DNA from: Chitinophaga pinensis
GTDB taxonomy: Bacteria > Bacteroidota > Bacteroidia > Chitinophagales > Chitinophagaceae
DNA: 64,000 nt
NCBI RefSeq assembly: GCF_007896845.1
Contig: NZ_VOHS01000021.1
Span: 26,096-90,095, forward strand
Direction: 5' to 3'
The position numbers and the translations under genes were made by a program. This document shows, piece after piece, positions 54,222 to 63,422 of the stretch. Below the pieces are notes generated by a model. It was not told the origin of the DNA and did not search any database. It saw only the letters and a program-made list of their open reading frames with translations. How positions within the stretch are numbered: the first letter of the stretch is position 1; every line of letters begins with the position of its first letter.

Positions 54222-56639
54222 ATGAAAAAAATTCTTTTGATTGTCATCCTGGTAATCGCCGGGTCAGGCACTATTTATGCCCAACAGGTTTCAGGAAAGA
54301 TCACCATTAAGACAACAGAAACCAACGGGCATCCCCTTCCTTTCGCAAACGTGTTGCTACGGAAAGCGAAAGATTCTACGCTTGTAAAAGGTGAACTGAG
54401 TTCTCAGGAAGGAAGCGCCACCTTTGACAAAGTAGAAGCAGGTCGTTATTTTATTCAGGCCAATCTCATGGGGTACACCAATGCCAGCACTTCGGTATTC
54501 AGTATTGACGCACAGCACAAATTGGTGCAGCTGCCCACCCTGACACTCTCCCCTGCCTCCAAAACGCTGGAAGGTGTTACTGTATCTGCACAGAAACCAT
54601 TTATTGAAAGAAAGAACGGAGCCACCGTTTTAAATGTGGAAAGCAGTCTCGCCGCTTCGGGTGGTACAGCGCTGGATGTATTGAAAAGAGCCCCGGGTGT
54701 GCAGATTGACAAAGACGATAATGTCATCCTGCAGGGTAATCAGGGGGCGACTATTATGCTGGATGGTAAACTTACTTACCTTTCCGGCGAACAACTGGCG
54801 AATCTGCTGAGAAGTCTGCCGGCAGAAAACATCTCCACCATCGAAATCATCACCAGTCCTTCCGCTAAATACGATGCTGCCGGCAAAAGCGGTATCATCA
54901 ACATCAAGACTAAAAAGACTGTTATAACAGGTATAAATGGCTCCTATAATCTGACAGTAGGTACCGGCAAATACGGGATGTATACAACCGGACTTAATCT
55001 GAACTGGCGGACCGAAAAATTCAATCTCTTTGGTAACTATAACAACGGTAACAGAGGCTTCTTCCAGACCCGTTATATCGAGCGGCACATCGAAGGAGAT
55101 CAACCGATATTATTTGTGTCAGATGTCTATAACAGACGCCGTTTTAAAAACAATAACTACAAAGCAGGATTTGACTATTTCATTAACAGCAAACATACGG
55201 TCGGTGCGCTTGTAAGGGGTTATAGCAACTCTTTCTGGCAGGATGGTTTTAATACCAATCCGATCAGCAGTAACGGAAAAGTTGATTCTACGCTTTACTC
55301 TAATACAACGATCAGGAACAAATTTTCCAATGTTTCTTTCAATCTGAATTATAAAGGCCAGCTGGATACTTTGGGGACAGAAATTTCAGCAGATGCTGAC
55401 TGGGCAACATTTAAGGATAATAACAATATGCTGTTGAACGATAGCATGTCTTACCTCGTGGATCCGGTATTGAATTATCATTCCATCCGTAACAGACCGA
55501 TCAATAATGTAACCATTAAAAGCTTTAAAGCAGATCTGGTGCTGCCATTCAATAAAACCACCAAACTGGAGACCGGTTTTAAGATCAGTTCTGTGAAAAC
55601 AGATAATGATCTGCGCTATGACTCTCTGCTGAATGGCAAGTACGAACGGGCGATTACACAGAGCAATCAGTTTATTTACACGGAAACAGTTTATGCCGGT
55701 TACCTGATCTTCAAAAAACAGATCCACAATACCGATATTCAGGCCGGCCTGCGTGCGGAACAGACAAAATCCGACGGTTATTCCGTGACCTTGCAGTCCC
55801 ACGTAAAACGCTCTTATCTTGATTTCTTCCCCAGTCTTTCTGTAGATCAGAAACTCAGCGAAAATCATAAGATAGGGGTGAACTATTCGAAGCGTATTTC
55901 GAGACCGAATTACGGTGATCTGAATCCATTTGTCTGGTATATCGACAAGTACAATTATTTCAAGGGAAATCCATACCTGTTACCGGAGTACACGCATAAA
56001 GCGGAAATCAGTTACACGTTTAAACAGAAGTATGTGGCGGCCCTCTCCTACGGACTGACCAAAAACATTGTACTGGAGTATATGATCCAGAATGACACTT
56101 CAAAAGTGACCACTTTCTATGACAGAAACTTTGAGCGGAGCTATGTATATGGCATCACGCTGACCATCCCGATAGATCCTTTCAAATGGTGGAATATCAC
56201 CAACAACATCAACGCCAACCGTACAGCATATGATGTGAAGGATACGATGGTCAATCTGGCGACCAATACCTGGGGCCTGAACTATCAGACGACCCATACT
56301 TTTACCTTACCGAATGACTGGAAAATGGAGCTGAATGGCTACTATGAGAGTCCGTTTGTCTGGGGGGTATACAAAATAAGGTCTTCCTTCGCGATTGGCG
56401 CTGGTATACAGAAGTCGTTCATGAATAAGAAACTGGTTACGAAACTGAATGTTTCTGACATTACTAACCGTGAGCAGTTCCGCGGTACTGCCCGGTTCGA
56501 TAACATTGACATGTACATCAATAACCGCTGGCAGAACAGGCGCGTAAATCTGGCGCTGACCTGGAATTTTGGTAACAGCAACATAAAAGCGGCCCGCGAC
56601 AGAGATGCGGGGGCTGAACAACAAAGGGTAGGCAGTTAA
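54222..56639 (+). CDS. TonB-dependent receptor-like outer membrane protein (OMP_b-brl_3)
   Basis: An 805-residue outer membrane protein. The signal peptide (ILLIVILVIAGSGTIYAQ) is followed by a carboxypeptidase-like domain (about 25-110), a plug (GTALDVLKRAPGVQIDKDDN, TIMLDGKLTYLSGEQLANLL) and a long beta-barrel. It is of the OMP_b-brl_3 type rather than SusC: no SusD partner and no obvious TonB box. Substrate unknown. Its stop overlaps the convergent CBS gene by 4 bases. Confidence 0.87.
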   Translation: MKKILLIVILVIAGSGTIYAQQVSGKITIKTTETNGHPLPFANVLLRKAKDSTLVKGELSSQEGSATFDKVEAGRYFIQANLMGYTNASTSVFSIDAQHKLVQLPTLTLSPASKTLEGVTVSAQKPFIERKNGATVLNVESSLAASGGTALDVLKRAPGVQIDKDDNVILQGNQGATIMLDGKLTYLSGEQLANLLRSLPAENISTIEIITSPSAKYDAAGKSGIINIKTKKTVITGINGSYNLTVGTGKYGMYTTGLNLNWRTEKFNLFGNYNNGNRGFFQTRYIERHIEGDQPILFVSDVYNRRRFKNNNYKAGFDYFINSKHTVGALVRGYSNSFWQDGFNTNPISSNGKVDSTLYSNTTIRNKFSNVSFNLNYKGQLDTLGTEISADADWATFKDNNNMLLNDSMSYLVDPVLNYHSIRNRPINNVTIKSFKADLVLPFNKTTKLETGFKISSVKTDNDLRYDSLLNGKYERAITQSNQFIYTETVYAGYLIFKKQIHNTDIQAGLRAEQTKSDGYSVTLQSHVKRSYLDFFPSLSVDQKLSENHKIGVNYSKRISRPNYGDLNPFVWYIDKYNYFKGNPYLLPEYTHKAEISYTFKQKYVAALSYGLTKNIVLEYMIQNDTSKVTTFYDRNFERSYVYGITLTIPIDPFKWWNITNNINANRTAYDVKDTMVNLATNTWGLNYQTTHTFTLPNDWKMELNGYYESPFVWGVYKIRSSFAIGAGIQKSFMNKKLVTKLNVSDITNREQFRGTARFDNIDMYINNRWQNRRVNLALTWNFGNSNIKAARDRDAGAEQQRVGS

Positions 56640-57076
56640 CGCGTACCCTTTATATAACCTTCTAGGTTGTCGATAATATAGCGCTGTTCGTCAATTACAT
56701 ATTTTACGACGTCACCGATGGAAATCATACCGACCAGTCTTAGCTGGTCATCTGTAACGGGTAAATGGCGGATGTGTTTGTCCGTCATTTTTACCATACA
56801 GTCCTGAATACTATCCTCTTCAGTCACCGTAAACGGGTGTTCCGTCATAATTTCCCTGATTAATGTCTCTTTGGAAGCCCTGCCTTTCAGAATAACCCTG
56901 CGGGCGTAGTCACGTTCGGAAAAGATACCCAATACTTTGTCGTTGTCGCCGAGCACCACCAGGGCACCCACATTTTTGTCCACTAATACGCTTAACGCGT
57001 CAAATACAGTATCATCTGGCTGAACGGAGTAAACAGCATGGCCTTTCACCCGTAGAATGTCACGTACAGTTCCCAT
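56636..57076 (-). CDS. CBS-domain protein
   Basis: A 146-residue protein made of two CBS domains: VYSVQPDDTVFDALSVLVDK with GALVVLGDNDKVLGIFSERD, and HPFTVTEEDSIQDCMVKMTD with HLPVTDDQLRLVGMISIGDV. Such pairs bind adenine nucleotides and act as energy sensors, but the partner is unknown. Its 3' end overlaps the convergent receptor gene by 4 bases. Confidence 0.88.
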   Translation of the reverse strand: MGTVRDILRVKGHAVYSVQPDDTVFDALSVLVDKNVGALVVLGDNDKVLGIFSERDYARRVILKGRASKETLIREIMTEHPFTVTEEDSIQDCMVKMTDKHIRHLPVTDDQLRLVGMISIGDVVKYVIDEQRYIIDNLEGYIKGTR

Positions 57077-57268
57077 AACGAGGTAATTTAGGTGTGATGA
57101 ATGGAGGAATACAAGCCCTTTCTTTCTAAGTTAACATTTTATGCCCAAATTTCCCCCTTCCCATATAAATTTTCAGTCGCATCTTGCATACAGTATTTTT
57201 ATATATTACTTTACGCAATCGTTCGTTAAAAAACTGTGACTATTTACAACCCTGATAATTAGCATTGT

Positions 57269-58054
57269 ATGCGCAAATTGAGAATACACCTGGCAATCGT
57301 CGCTCTAGCGGGCCTACTGACACCGTTCAGTAGTGTATTTGCTCAGAAGATCTTCAAAGACTGGCCAATGGGTACAGAACCGGCGGCTATTGGTCTTTTT
57401 GTGGCCAACCACTATGTAAGCGGACCTTTTTACAATTTTGGCAACCCCGGTCAACCACAATCCATTACTTATCCGGAGGTTTGTACGTGGTACGGTGCAC
57501 TCCAGTTCGCAAAAGCAAGCGGCAATAAAGAACTGGCGCAAAAGCTGGCACTGCGTTATGAACCTTTACTGGCACAATCCCAGAGCCTTGTTCCCAGAGC
57601 AGATCATGTTGATCACAGCGTATTTGGAGCGGTTCCGCTGGAATTATACCTGCAGACCAACCAATCCAAGTATCTGGAGACGGGAAAGGCGTTTGCCGAT
57701 CAGCAATGGCAACTACCAGACAATCCACAGGCCGGTCAACAGGAATTTCAATCCAAAGGACTTTCCTGGCAGACCCGTATGTGGATCGATGACATGTACA
57801 TGATTACTTTATTGCAGGTGGAAGCCTTCCGCGCTACCGGCAACAAAGAATATCTGGATCGCGCTGCCCGCGAAATGGTCGTATATCTGGAGGCAATGCA
57901 ACAGCCTGAAGGATTGTTCTTTCATGCGCCGGATGCAAAGTTCCTCTGGGGTCGTGGTAATGGCTGGGTAGCCGCTGGTATGACGGAATTACTGAGTGTG
58001 CTGCCTTCCGGCCATGCAGACCGTGCAAAGATCATGGACAGCTATAAAAGATGA
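57269..58054 (+). CDS. GH105 unsaturated glycuronyl hydrolase, N-terminal part (frameshifted)
   Basis: The first 261 residues of a secreted GH105/GH88 enzyme (signal peptide ending SSVFAQ) that removes unsaturated uronic acids left by polysaccharide lyases. Family signatures are TWYGALQFAKASG, VDHSVFGAVPLELY, WIDDMYMITLLQVEA (catalytic Asp region) and WGRGNGWVAAGMTELL. The frame ends early at SYKR-stop; the rest continues in the -1 frame from 58051. Adding one A to the run at 58046-58049 restores SYKKMMAALKKLQ. Probably a sequencing error or a recent pseudogene. Confidence 0.85.
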   Translation: MRKLRIHLAIVALAGLLTPFSSVFAQKIFKDWPMGTEPAAIGLFVANHYVSGPFYNFGNPGQPQSITYPEVCTWYGALQFAKASGNKELAQKLALRYEPLLAQSQSLVPRADHVDHSVFGAVPLELYLQTNQSKYLETGKAFADQQWQLPDNPQAGQQEFQSKGLSWQTRMWIDDMYMITLLQVEAFRATGNKEYLDRAAREMVVYLEAMQQPEGLFFHAPDAKFLWGRGNGWVAAGMTELLSVLPSGHADRAKIMDSYKR

Positions 58055-58395
58055 TGGCTGCCCTGAAGAAACTGCAGGACAAAAACTATATGTGGCACCA
58101 GCTGCTGGACGACCCGACCTCTTTTTCAGAAACTTCCTGTACGGCTATGTTCACTTACTCAATGATCGTAGGTGTAAAAAAAGGCTGGCTGGAGGAGAAG
58201 GAATACGGTTTGACAGCCAAAAATGCCTGGACCACGCTGGTAAAATACATCAATGAATCCGGTGATGTAAAGGATGTATGTGAGGGTACCAACAAAAAGA
58301 ACGATCAGCAGTACTATCTGAACCGCAACCGGGTAACCGGCGATCTGCATGGTCAGGCGCCTGTATTATGGGCGGCAGCGGCTTTATTGGATTAG
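58051..58395 (+). CDS. GH105 hydrolase, C-terminal part (frameshifted)
   Basis: The remaining 114 residues of the GH105 enzyme: MWHQLLDDPTSFSETSCTAMF, the second active-site segment, and a C-terminal LHGQAPVLWAAAALLD. It overlaps the preceding piece by ATGA and is read in the -1 frame. An independent gene is very unlikely because half a barrel would be inactive. The next gene (GH97) follows after 41 bases. Confidence 0.82.
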   Translation: MMAALKKLQDKNYMWHQLLDDPTSFSETSCTAMFTYSMIVGVKKGWLEEKEYGLTAKNAWTTLVKYINESGDVKDVCEGTNKKNDQQYYLNRNRVTGDLHGQAPVLWAAAALLD

Positions 58396-58436
58396 CCAAC
58401 TGACGACAACAAAACAGCACTAAATTTCCACTGATA

Positions 58437-60383
58437 ATGAAGTACAAAGGCCTGTCTATCACAGGAATTTTCCTTTTCTGCCTTTCCGGCATCCACGCGC
58501 AACAGCGATATACAGTAGTATCGCCAGATAAAACGGTCACATTGACCATTCAGGTAGGCTCAGATATTACCTACAGTCTCTCTCAGGATAACAAGGAACT
58601 GATCTCCCCGTCTGTCGTGTCGTTTAAAACCGATGCAGACAAGGGAAACGTATGGAAGGTCAGTAAAGCGAAAACGGGGTCTCATGACGGCGTACTGACG
58701 CCTGTCATTATGCAGAAAACCAAAACAATCGCTGACAGGTACAATGAGTTGCACCTCGATTTCAGCAACGGACTCGCACTTGAATGGAGAGCGTATGACA
58801 ATGGTATCGCCTGGCATTGGCTGACGACCAGCAAAAAGCCTTACAAGGTGCTGGAAGAGCAGGCCGCTTTCAGTCTGGATAAGGAGGGAAAGGCATGGTA
58901 CCCACAGGAGGACGGTATGTTCTCTCACAACGAACGTAAATACATCCAATATAAACTGGACAGCATTACCGAAAAGCAGCTGGCCAGTCTGCCGGCTTTA
59001 TTCGAAGTAAAAGGCACCAAACTGCTGCTTACAGAGTCCGGTCTGTTCAACTACGCCGGTATGTGGCTACGTGGTCAGGGTGGCGGTAAGTTAAAAGCGG
59101 TGTTCCCTTACTACCCTAAAGAGAAAAAGGTGACCAGTGACCGTGATGAACAGGTCACTGCCCGCGAAAACTTCATCGCTGCTATTCAGGGACCACAATC
59201 CTTTCCATGGCGACTGGTGATGATTGCCCGTCAGGACGGTGAACTGCTGAACAATCAGCTGGTTTATCAGCTGGCACCTCCCGCGACAGGCGATTATAGC
59301 TGGGTAAAACCCGGCAAGGTACAGTGGGACTGGTGGCATTATAACAACATTTATGATGTTGATTTCCGTGCCGGTATCAATAACGAGACTTATAAATACT
59401 ACATCGACTTCGCTGCTAAATACGGCATTGAATACGTACTGCTGGATGAAGGCTGGTGTGATACCCGCGACCTCATGAAACTGACGCCGGGTATTAACGT
59501 AAAAGAGCTGGTTGACTATGCCAAAGCTAAAAATGTCAACATCCTGCTCTGGAGCAGCTGGCTGGTATTAGACAAACAGCTGGACATGGCATTGGATAAG
59601 TTCAAAGAATGGGGTGTAAAAGGCATCAAGGTTGACTTTATGCAGCGGGATGATCAGGATATGGTCAATTACTATGAAAAAGTCTCCAAAGCAGCCGCTG
59701 CCCGTCAGCTGATGGTAGATTTCCATGGCGCCTATAAACCTACCGGCTGGCTCCGTACCTACCCTAACGTGCTGACGTCTGAAGGCGTTTTAGGTAATGA
59801 GATCAGCAAATTTGAAGACTGGATCACCCCTTCACATACGACGACTATTCCGTTTATCCGTATGGCTGCTGGTCCGATGGACTTCACACCCGGCGGTATG
59901 CAGAACGTACAACGTGACAGCTGGTCCGCTATTCCCGCAGAACCACTGACATTAGGTACCCGTTGTAATCAGCTGGCCATGTATGTGGTCTATGAAAGTC
60001 CGTTACAGATGTTGTGCGACCTTCCGACTCACTATTACCATGAACCGGTAGCTATGGACTTCCTGCAGACAGTACCAACTGTATGGCAGCAGACCATTCC
60101 TTTACAGGCGAAAGTAGGCGAATATGTAGCCATTGCCCGGCAAGCAGCAAACGGTGACTGGTATATCGGTGCGATGACCAACTGGACGCCAAGGGAACTG
60201 ACTATTGATCTTTCTTTCCTTGGTGAAGGAAACTTCAACATAGACAGCTGGAAAGACGGTATTAATGCCGATAGAAATGCAAAAGACTGTAAAAGGGAAT
60301 CTGGTACGACAGACAGTCACTCGAAACTCACAATCAAAATGACAAAGGGTGGCGGGTATGTAGCGAGGATCCGCAAACAATAA
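58437..60383 (+). CDS. GH97 alpha-galactosidase/alpha-glucosidase
   Basis: A 648-residue secreted GH97 enzyme (signal peptide ending LSGIHAQ). The N-terminal beta-sandwich (25-280) is followed by the barrel (WDWWHYNNIYDVDF, YVLLDEGW) and a C-terminal sandwich. Asp400 in GIKVDFMQRDDQ occupies the nucleophile position of retaining GH97 alpha-galactosidases; the inverting SusB type lacks it. Glu449 in LTSEG is a candidate acid/base. An alpha-galactosidase is therefore favoured over a SusB-like glucosidase. Co-transcribed with the GH105 gene and ended by the terminator at 60394. Confidence 0.9.
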   Translation: MKYKGLSITGIFLFCLSGIHAQQRYTVVSPDKTVTLTIQVGSDITYSLSQDNKELISPSVVSFKTDADKGNVWKVSKAKTGSHDGVLTPVIMQKTKTIADRYNELHLDFSNGLALEWRAYDNGIAWHWLTTSKKPYKVLEEQAAFSLDKEGKAWYPQEDGMFSHNERKYIQYKLDSITEKQLASLPALFEVKGTKLLLTESGLFNYAGMWLRGQGGGKLKAVFPYYPKEKKVTSDRDEQVTARENFIAAIQGPQSFPWRLVMIARQDGELLNNQLVYQLAPPATGDYSWVKPGKVQWDWWHYNNIYDVDFRAGINNETYKYYIDFAAKYGIEYVLLDEGWCDTRDLMKLTPGINVKELVDYAKAKNVNILLWSSWLVLDKQLDMALDKFKEWGVKGIKVDFMQRDDQDMVNYYEKVSKAAAARQLMVDFHGAYKPTGWLRTYPNVLTSEGVLGNEISKFEDWITPSHTTTIPFIRMAAGPMDFTPGGMQNVQRDSWSAIPAEPLTLGTRCNQLAMYVVYESPLQMLCDLPTHYYHEPVAMDFLQTVPTVWQQTIPLQAKVGEYVAIARQAANGDWYIGAMTNWTPRELTIDLSFLGEGNFNIDSWKDGINADRNAKDCKRESGTTDSHSKLTIKMTKGGGYVARIRKQ

Positions 60384-60393
60384 TATTAGCAAC

Positions 60394-60425
60394 AAAAAAG
60401 GGCAGTGTTAAACTGCCCTTTTTTT
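60394..60425. terminator. bidirectional terminator between GH97 and GH35
   Basis: AAAAAGGGCAGT and ACTGCCCTTTTT form a near-perfect stem with a 5-base loop between convergent genes. Confidence 0.85.
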
Positions 60426-60427
60426 AT

Positions 60428-61921
60428 TTAGTCGAGTTTCTTTTCTCCTTTGATAGTAGCTGCTTCCAGCTGATGCTGATCCAGCACAACGATCACGTTC
60501 TCTCCTTTCTTCAGCCATGGTGCGGGGCAGTATAAACGTTTCTGCGGACCGATCTCCCAGTAGCGACCCAGATTATGACCATTTACCCATACCATTCCTT
60601 TTTTGAAGTTGGTCATGTCAAGATAAGTGTCACCTGTAGCAGTCAGGGTAAAGGTACCTTTGAAGAATTCGCCTTCTTTCACCTGTCCGGTTTTAGATGC
60701 CGGCAGGTTTTGTACGAAATCGCTCTTCATTGGCAGCCCATATACTTCCCAGTTCATCAGCGTCATACCATTCAGAGTTACACGGTCGGTGATACCCTTC
60801 CGGTCTATCAGTGCCTGTGCGAAGTTGATACGGCCCATGCCTTCCACAAATATTTCCAGTATCGGATCTTTCACATCAGATTTAGGCAGTTCGATACTGT
60901 GTTCTCCGAGTCTGCGGTCAATTTTACCTACGTATTTACCGTTCAGGAATACGGTGGCATAATCATGCAGTTCCAGTATATCCAGTTTACCACTTTTATG
61001 TCCTACCAATACGGTTTTATATACCATGTAACCATAGTCCTGTCCGTAGGCTTCAAAAGTCTTCGGTTGCACAGACTTCACCGCAGCAGGCAGGTTCTCC
61101 CATACGCTGGTGAATGGTTTCAGTTGTATATCAGGAATAGTAATTGTTGGAATCGCTTTAGGGATTGCCGGCAACTTTTTCTTGCTATAAGAGCCGATGA
61201 GGTCACGCAGTGCATTATACTTTGCGGTAGTGTCTCCCTGTTCATTTATAGGCGCGTCATAGTCGTAAGACGTCAGATCCGGCTCATACCCCTTACCACC
61301 GGAATTTGCACCAGCGGTGAAGCCGAAATTGGTGCCTCCGTGGATCACGTAGAGGTTGAAGGAGCGTTTGGTATCCATCAGGAATTTCACTTCCTTCACG
61401 ATGCCTGCTTTATCAGGACGTGCCCATTTCTCTCCCCAGTGTGTCAACCAACCCGGATAGGATTCGCTGCTGAAAGAGGGTACGTCCGGATTCTGTTTTT
61501 CTGCGGCTGCGAAGTCGCCTTCAGAGCTTCCGGAGTCCAGTCCGATAGCAGCACCCGGTACTGATCCTGCTTCCAGCAATGCAGATACTGGTCCGTCAGC
61601 CGTATAGAAAGGCACATTGATACCATTCTGTACCCACATTTCTTTTACCTTGAGCATGTATTCCCTGTCGTTACCGAAGCTGCCATATTCATTCTCCACC
61701 TGCACCATAACAATCGGTCCGCCGTTAGTTATCTGCAGCGGTTTCACTTCTTCAGACAAGGCTTTGACATATCTTTCCGTTGCAGCGATATACCTCGGAT
61801 CCATACAACGCACTTTGATATCCGGTATTCTCAGGAGATATGGCGGTAATCCACCGAACTCCCATTCTGCACATACATATGGACCGGGACGCAGCATTAC
61901 CCACATTCCCTCTTCCTGCAC
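60428..61921 (-). CDS. GH35 beta-galactosidase, main part (frameshifted)
   Basis: Residues after the frameshift of a GH35 enzyme: the barrel continues with MLRPGPYVCAEWEFGG, the acid/base in VQVENEYGSFG (Glu78 of this piece), the nucleophile region SSESYPGWLTHWGEKW, then beta-sandwich domains to WVNGHNLGRYWEIGPQKRLY. This piece has no genuine start: the GTG at 61921 is an internal Val. Joined to the upstream piece the protein is about 600 residues, normal for the family. It would release beta-galactose from a plant-type glycan. Confidence 0.85.
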   Translation of the reverse strand: MQEEGMWVMLRPGPYVCAEWEFGGLPPYLLRIPDIKVRCMDPRYIAATERYVKALSEEVKPLQITNGGPIVMVQVENEYGSFGNDREYMLKVKEMWVQNGINVPFYTADGPVSALLEAGSVPGAAIGLDSGSSEGDFAAAEKQNPDVPSFSSESYPGWLTHWGEKWARPDKAGIVKEVKFLMDTKRSFNLYVIHGGTNFGFTAGANSGGKGYEPDLTSYDYDAPINEQGDTTAKYNALRDLIGSYSKKKLPAIPKAIPTITIPDIQLKPFTSVWENLPAAVKSVQPKTFEAYGQDYGYMVYKTVLVGHKSGKLDILELHDYATVFLNGKYVGKIDRRLGEHSIELPKSDVKDPILEIFVEGMGRINFAQALIDRKGITDRVTLNGMTLMNWEVYGLPMKSDFVQNLPASKTGQVKEGEFFKGTFTLTATGDTYLDMTNFKKGMVWVNGHNLGRYWEIGPQKRLYCPAPWLKKGENVIVVLDQHQLEAATIKGEKKLD

Positions 61922-62232
61922 TATTTTGATGAAGGCACGATATCCCTGTTTTCAGAAGTGAAGTCGAATTTCCCTTCTTCCTGTTCGTGATAGTTCCAGA
62001 ACACATAAGCAGCAATGGTATTACATCCCATAGCCTTTGCCATCTGGATGCGATGACGCCAGTATTCTTTTGGAATACGCGCAGGGTGCATTTCTCCGCT
62101 GATGATCTGGTAGGGTTTGCCATCGAGTAAGAAGTCTTTCTTAGAAAGGGCGAAGGTGTGTTTTGACTGCGCATTCACACTGCCCATACAACTGAGCAAA
62201 GCCATTGCGCTGATAAATAAAACCTTTTTCAT
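61921..62232 (-). CDS. GH35 beta-galactosidase, N-terminal part (frameshifted)
   Basis: The first 103 residues: signal peptide (LLSCMGSVNAQ), then FLLDGKPYQIISGEMHPARI and WRHRIQMAKAMGCNTIAAYV, the opening of the GH35 barrel. The frame breaks after ENRDIV: the sequence GTGCCTTC should read GTGGCCTTC (V-A-F-I-K-I-V-Q-E-E), so one G is missing near 61945. Either a sequencing error or recent inactivation. Confidence 0.83.
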   Translation of the reverse strand: MKKVLFISAMALLSCMGSVNAQSKHTFALSKKDFLLDGKPYQIISGEMHPARIPKEYWRHRIQMAKAMGCNTIAAYVFWNYHEQEEGKFDFTSENRDIVPSSK

Positions 62233-62367
62233 TGAGCCTGTAAACTTGAGTGAAAGCGGAAAATACTCAAAACGGGCGGGAAAAGGTAAGGATTGGGAAG
62301 ATTATGGGGGGATGAGGGAAAATAGTATTACAGATGCTGGCTACCGACAATACACTATATTTTTTAC

Positions 62368-62756
62368 ATGACAGTTTACTATTTATTCCGCCGGACGATC
62401 AGCTACTACATTCCAGCCACAGACCTATTTGAAATATTTAATCGATCAGGAAAAAACTTCCCGCAACATCTTCGCTTTTTAACGTGGGAAAAGGCAATAG
62501 GGTAATATTATGCGTCACTTCACGCAATGGAAGGATGAACATGGGTGCATGCAGGTCGGTGATACCATCATTCAACAGGTTTATATTCCTCCGGTAAAAT
62601 CATTTTCCCAGAAAATGATTTTTGGTGAACGGATGAATGAAATGACAGATCAGCAGGATAAAAAGAGTTTAGTTATGAGACATTGGAAGGACATGTTGAA
62701 AGGGTATTTCTACGTTTACTGTTGAGTGGGGTAATCAGGGAGCGAGGCTGTTTAAA
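62368..62756 (+). pseudogene. decayed SRPBCC/DUF1990-like gene
   Basis: An ATG at 62368 opens FRRTISYYIPATDLFEIFNR, which resembles the start of an SRPBCC protein, but this frame stops at 62503-62505. A second frame from 62510 reads HGCMQVGDTIIQQVYIPP. Two further one-base insertions (A runs at 62662 and 62711) would continue it as KEFSYETLEGHVEKGISTFT, like DUF1990/SRPBCC relatives I recall. At least three frame changes within 390 bases imply a broken gene or poor sequence. Family assignment is tentative. Confidence 0.45.
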
Positions 62757-62758
62757 AC

Positions 62759-62801
62759 GAAGCGGCTTGAATCCGGTGAAACACCTGGCTCAAGCCGCTT
62801 A
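62759..62801. terminator. bidirectional terminator
   Basis: AAGCGGCTTGA (62760-62770) pairs with TCAAGCCGCTT (62790-62800); the loop contains an inner CCGGTG/CACC stem. On the minus strand it is followed by CGTTTT. Confidence 0.65.
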
Positions 62802-62852
62802 AATAAATCTAAGTACCCAAATTTGCGTAAGTAACCAATCCTGGGATGGTTT

Positions 62853-63422
62853 CTATTTACAATTGAACGTTGATTGTGGATCTATACGCAAATAAGATCC
62901 ATAATGTCTGTAGTTTCTAACACGATCAATCAGTGCTGTTTTATCAGGAACAGAAAGACTGTCTGTGATATAGCGAATAACATCATCCAGTTTATCTCCT
63001 TTTTGCGGACAATTTAAGGCCTTAAAAATTTTCACGTTTCCATTGTTTAATATCGCGACACTACTGTAAGAATAGTTTTCACGTATGGGGGAAAAGTGAT
63101 AAATATGTCCTTCTTTTAAAGCAATACATTCATTAAACTCGGTCTCTTTATTTAAGGTATCTGTTAAATCCCATATAAAAGCACCAACTAATTCGCATTG
63201 TTCGTTACATAAAAGCCTTTCCCATCGACTCCCCATCCTGGTTTTAGCTGATTTAATGTCTTAATGATTACACTATATACAGTCTTCTTGTTATAACCAC
63301 CATCAGCAGTCTTTGTATCCGTACAACAAGTTTCCGTTTTATTAACTGACTGAGCCGGACTCTTTATGACGTGCAAAAAATCAACGCTGACAAAATCATG
63401 TTACGGCGATGAATATTCTCAT
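62853..63422 (-). pseudogene. lipoprotein gene coupled to the metallopeptidase-domain gene (frameshifted)
   Basis: Read across three frame changes, the minus strand from ATG 63422 gives a lipoprotein: MRIFIAVT, MILSALIFC (lipobox LIFC), then KSPAQSVNKTETCCTDTK, a middle ending LKPGWGVDGKGFYVT, and a tail from ELVGAFIWDLTDTLNKETE to stop at 62853. Frames switch near 63405, 63375 and 63195, each needing one added base. The intact pieces are 63188-63376 and 62853-63236. The ATG overlaps the stop of the upstream gene (ATGA), a strong sign of translational coupling. No known family; a partner or immunity role for the upstream protein is possible. Confidence 0.55.

Noticed and set aside
58040..58054. 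Programmed frameshift in GH105
   Set aside because: The site T_AAA_AGA is not a good slippery heptamer, so a missing A is the better explanation.
60575..61564. Long open frame on the plus strand opposite the GH35 gene
   Set aside because: It is antisense to a clear glycoside hydrolase, Cys- and Phe-rich, and has no recognisable domain.
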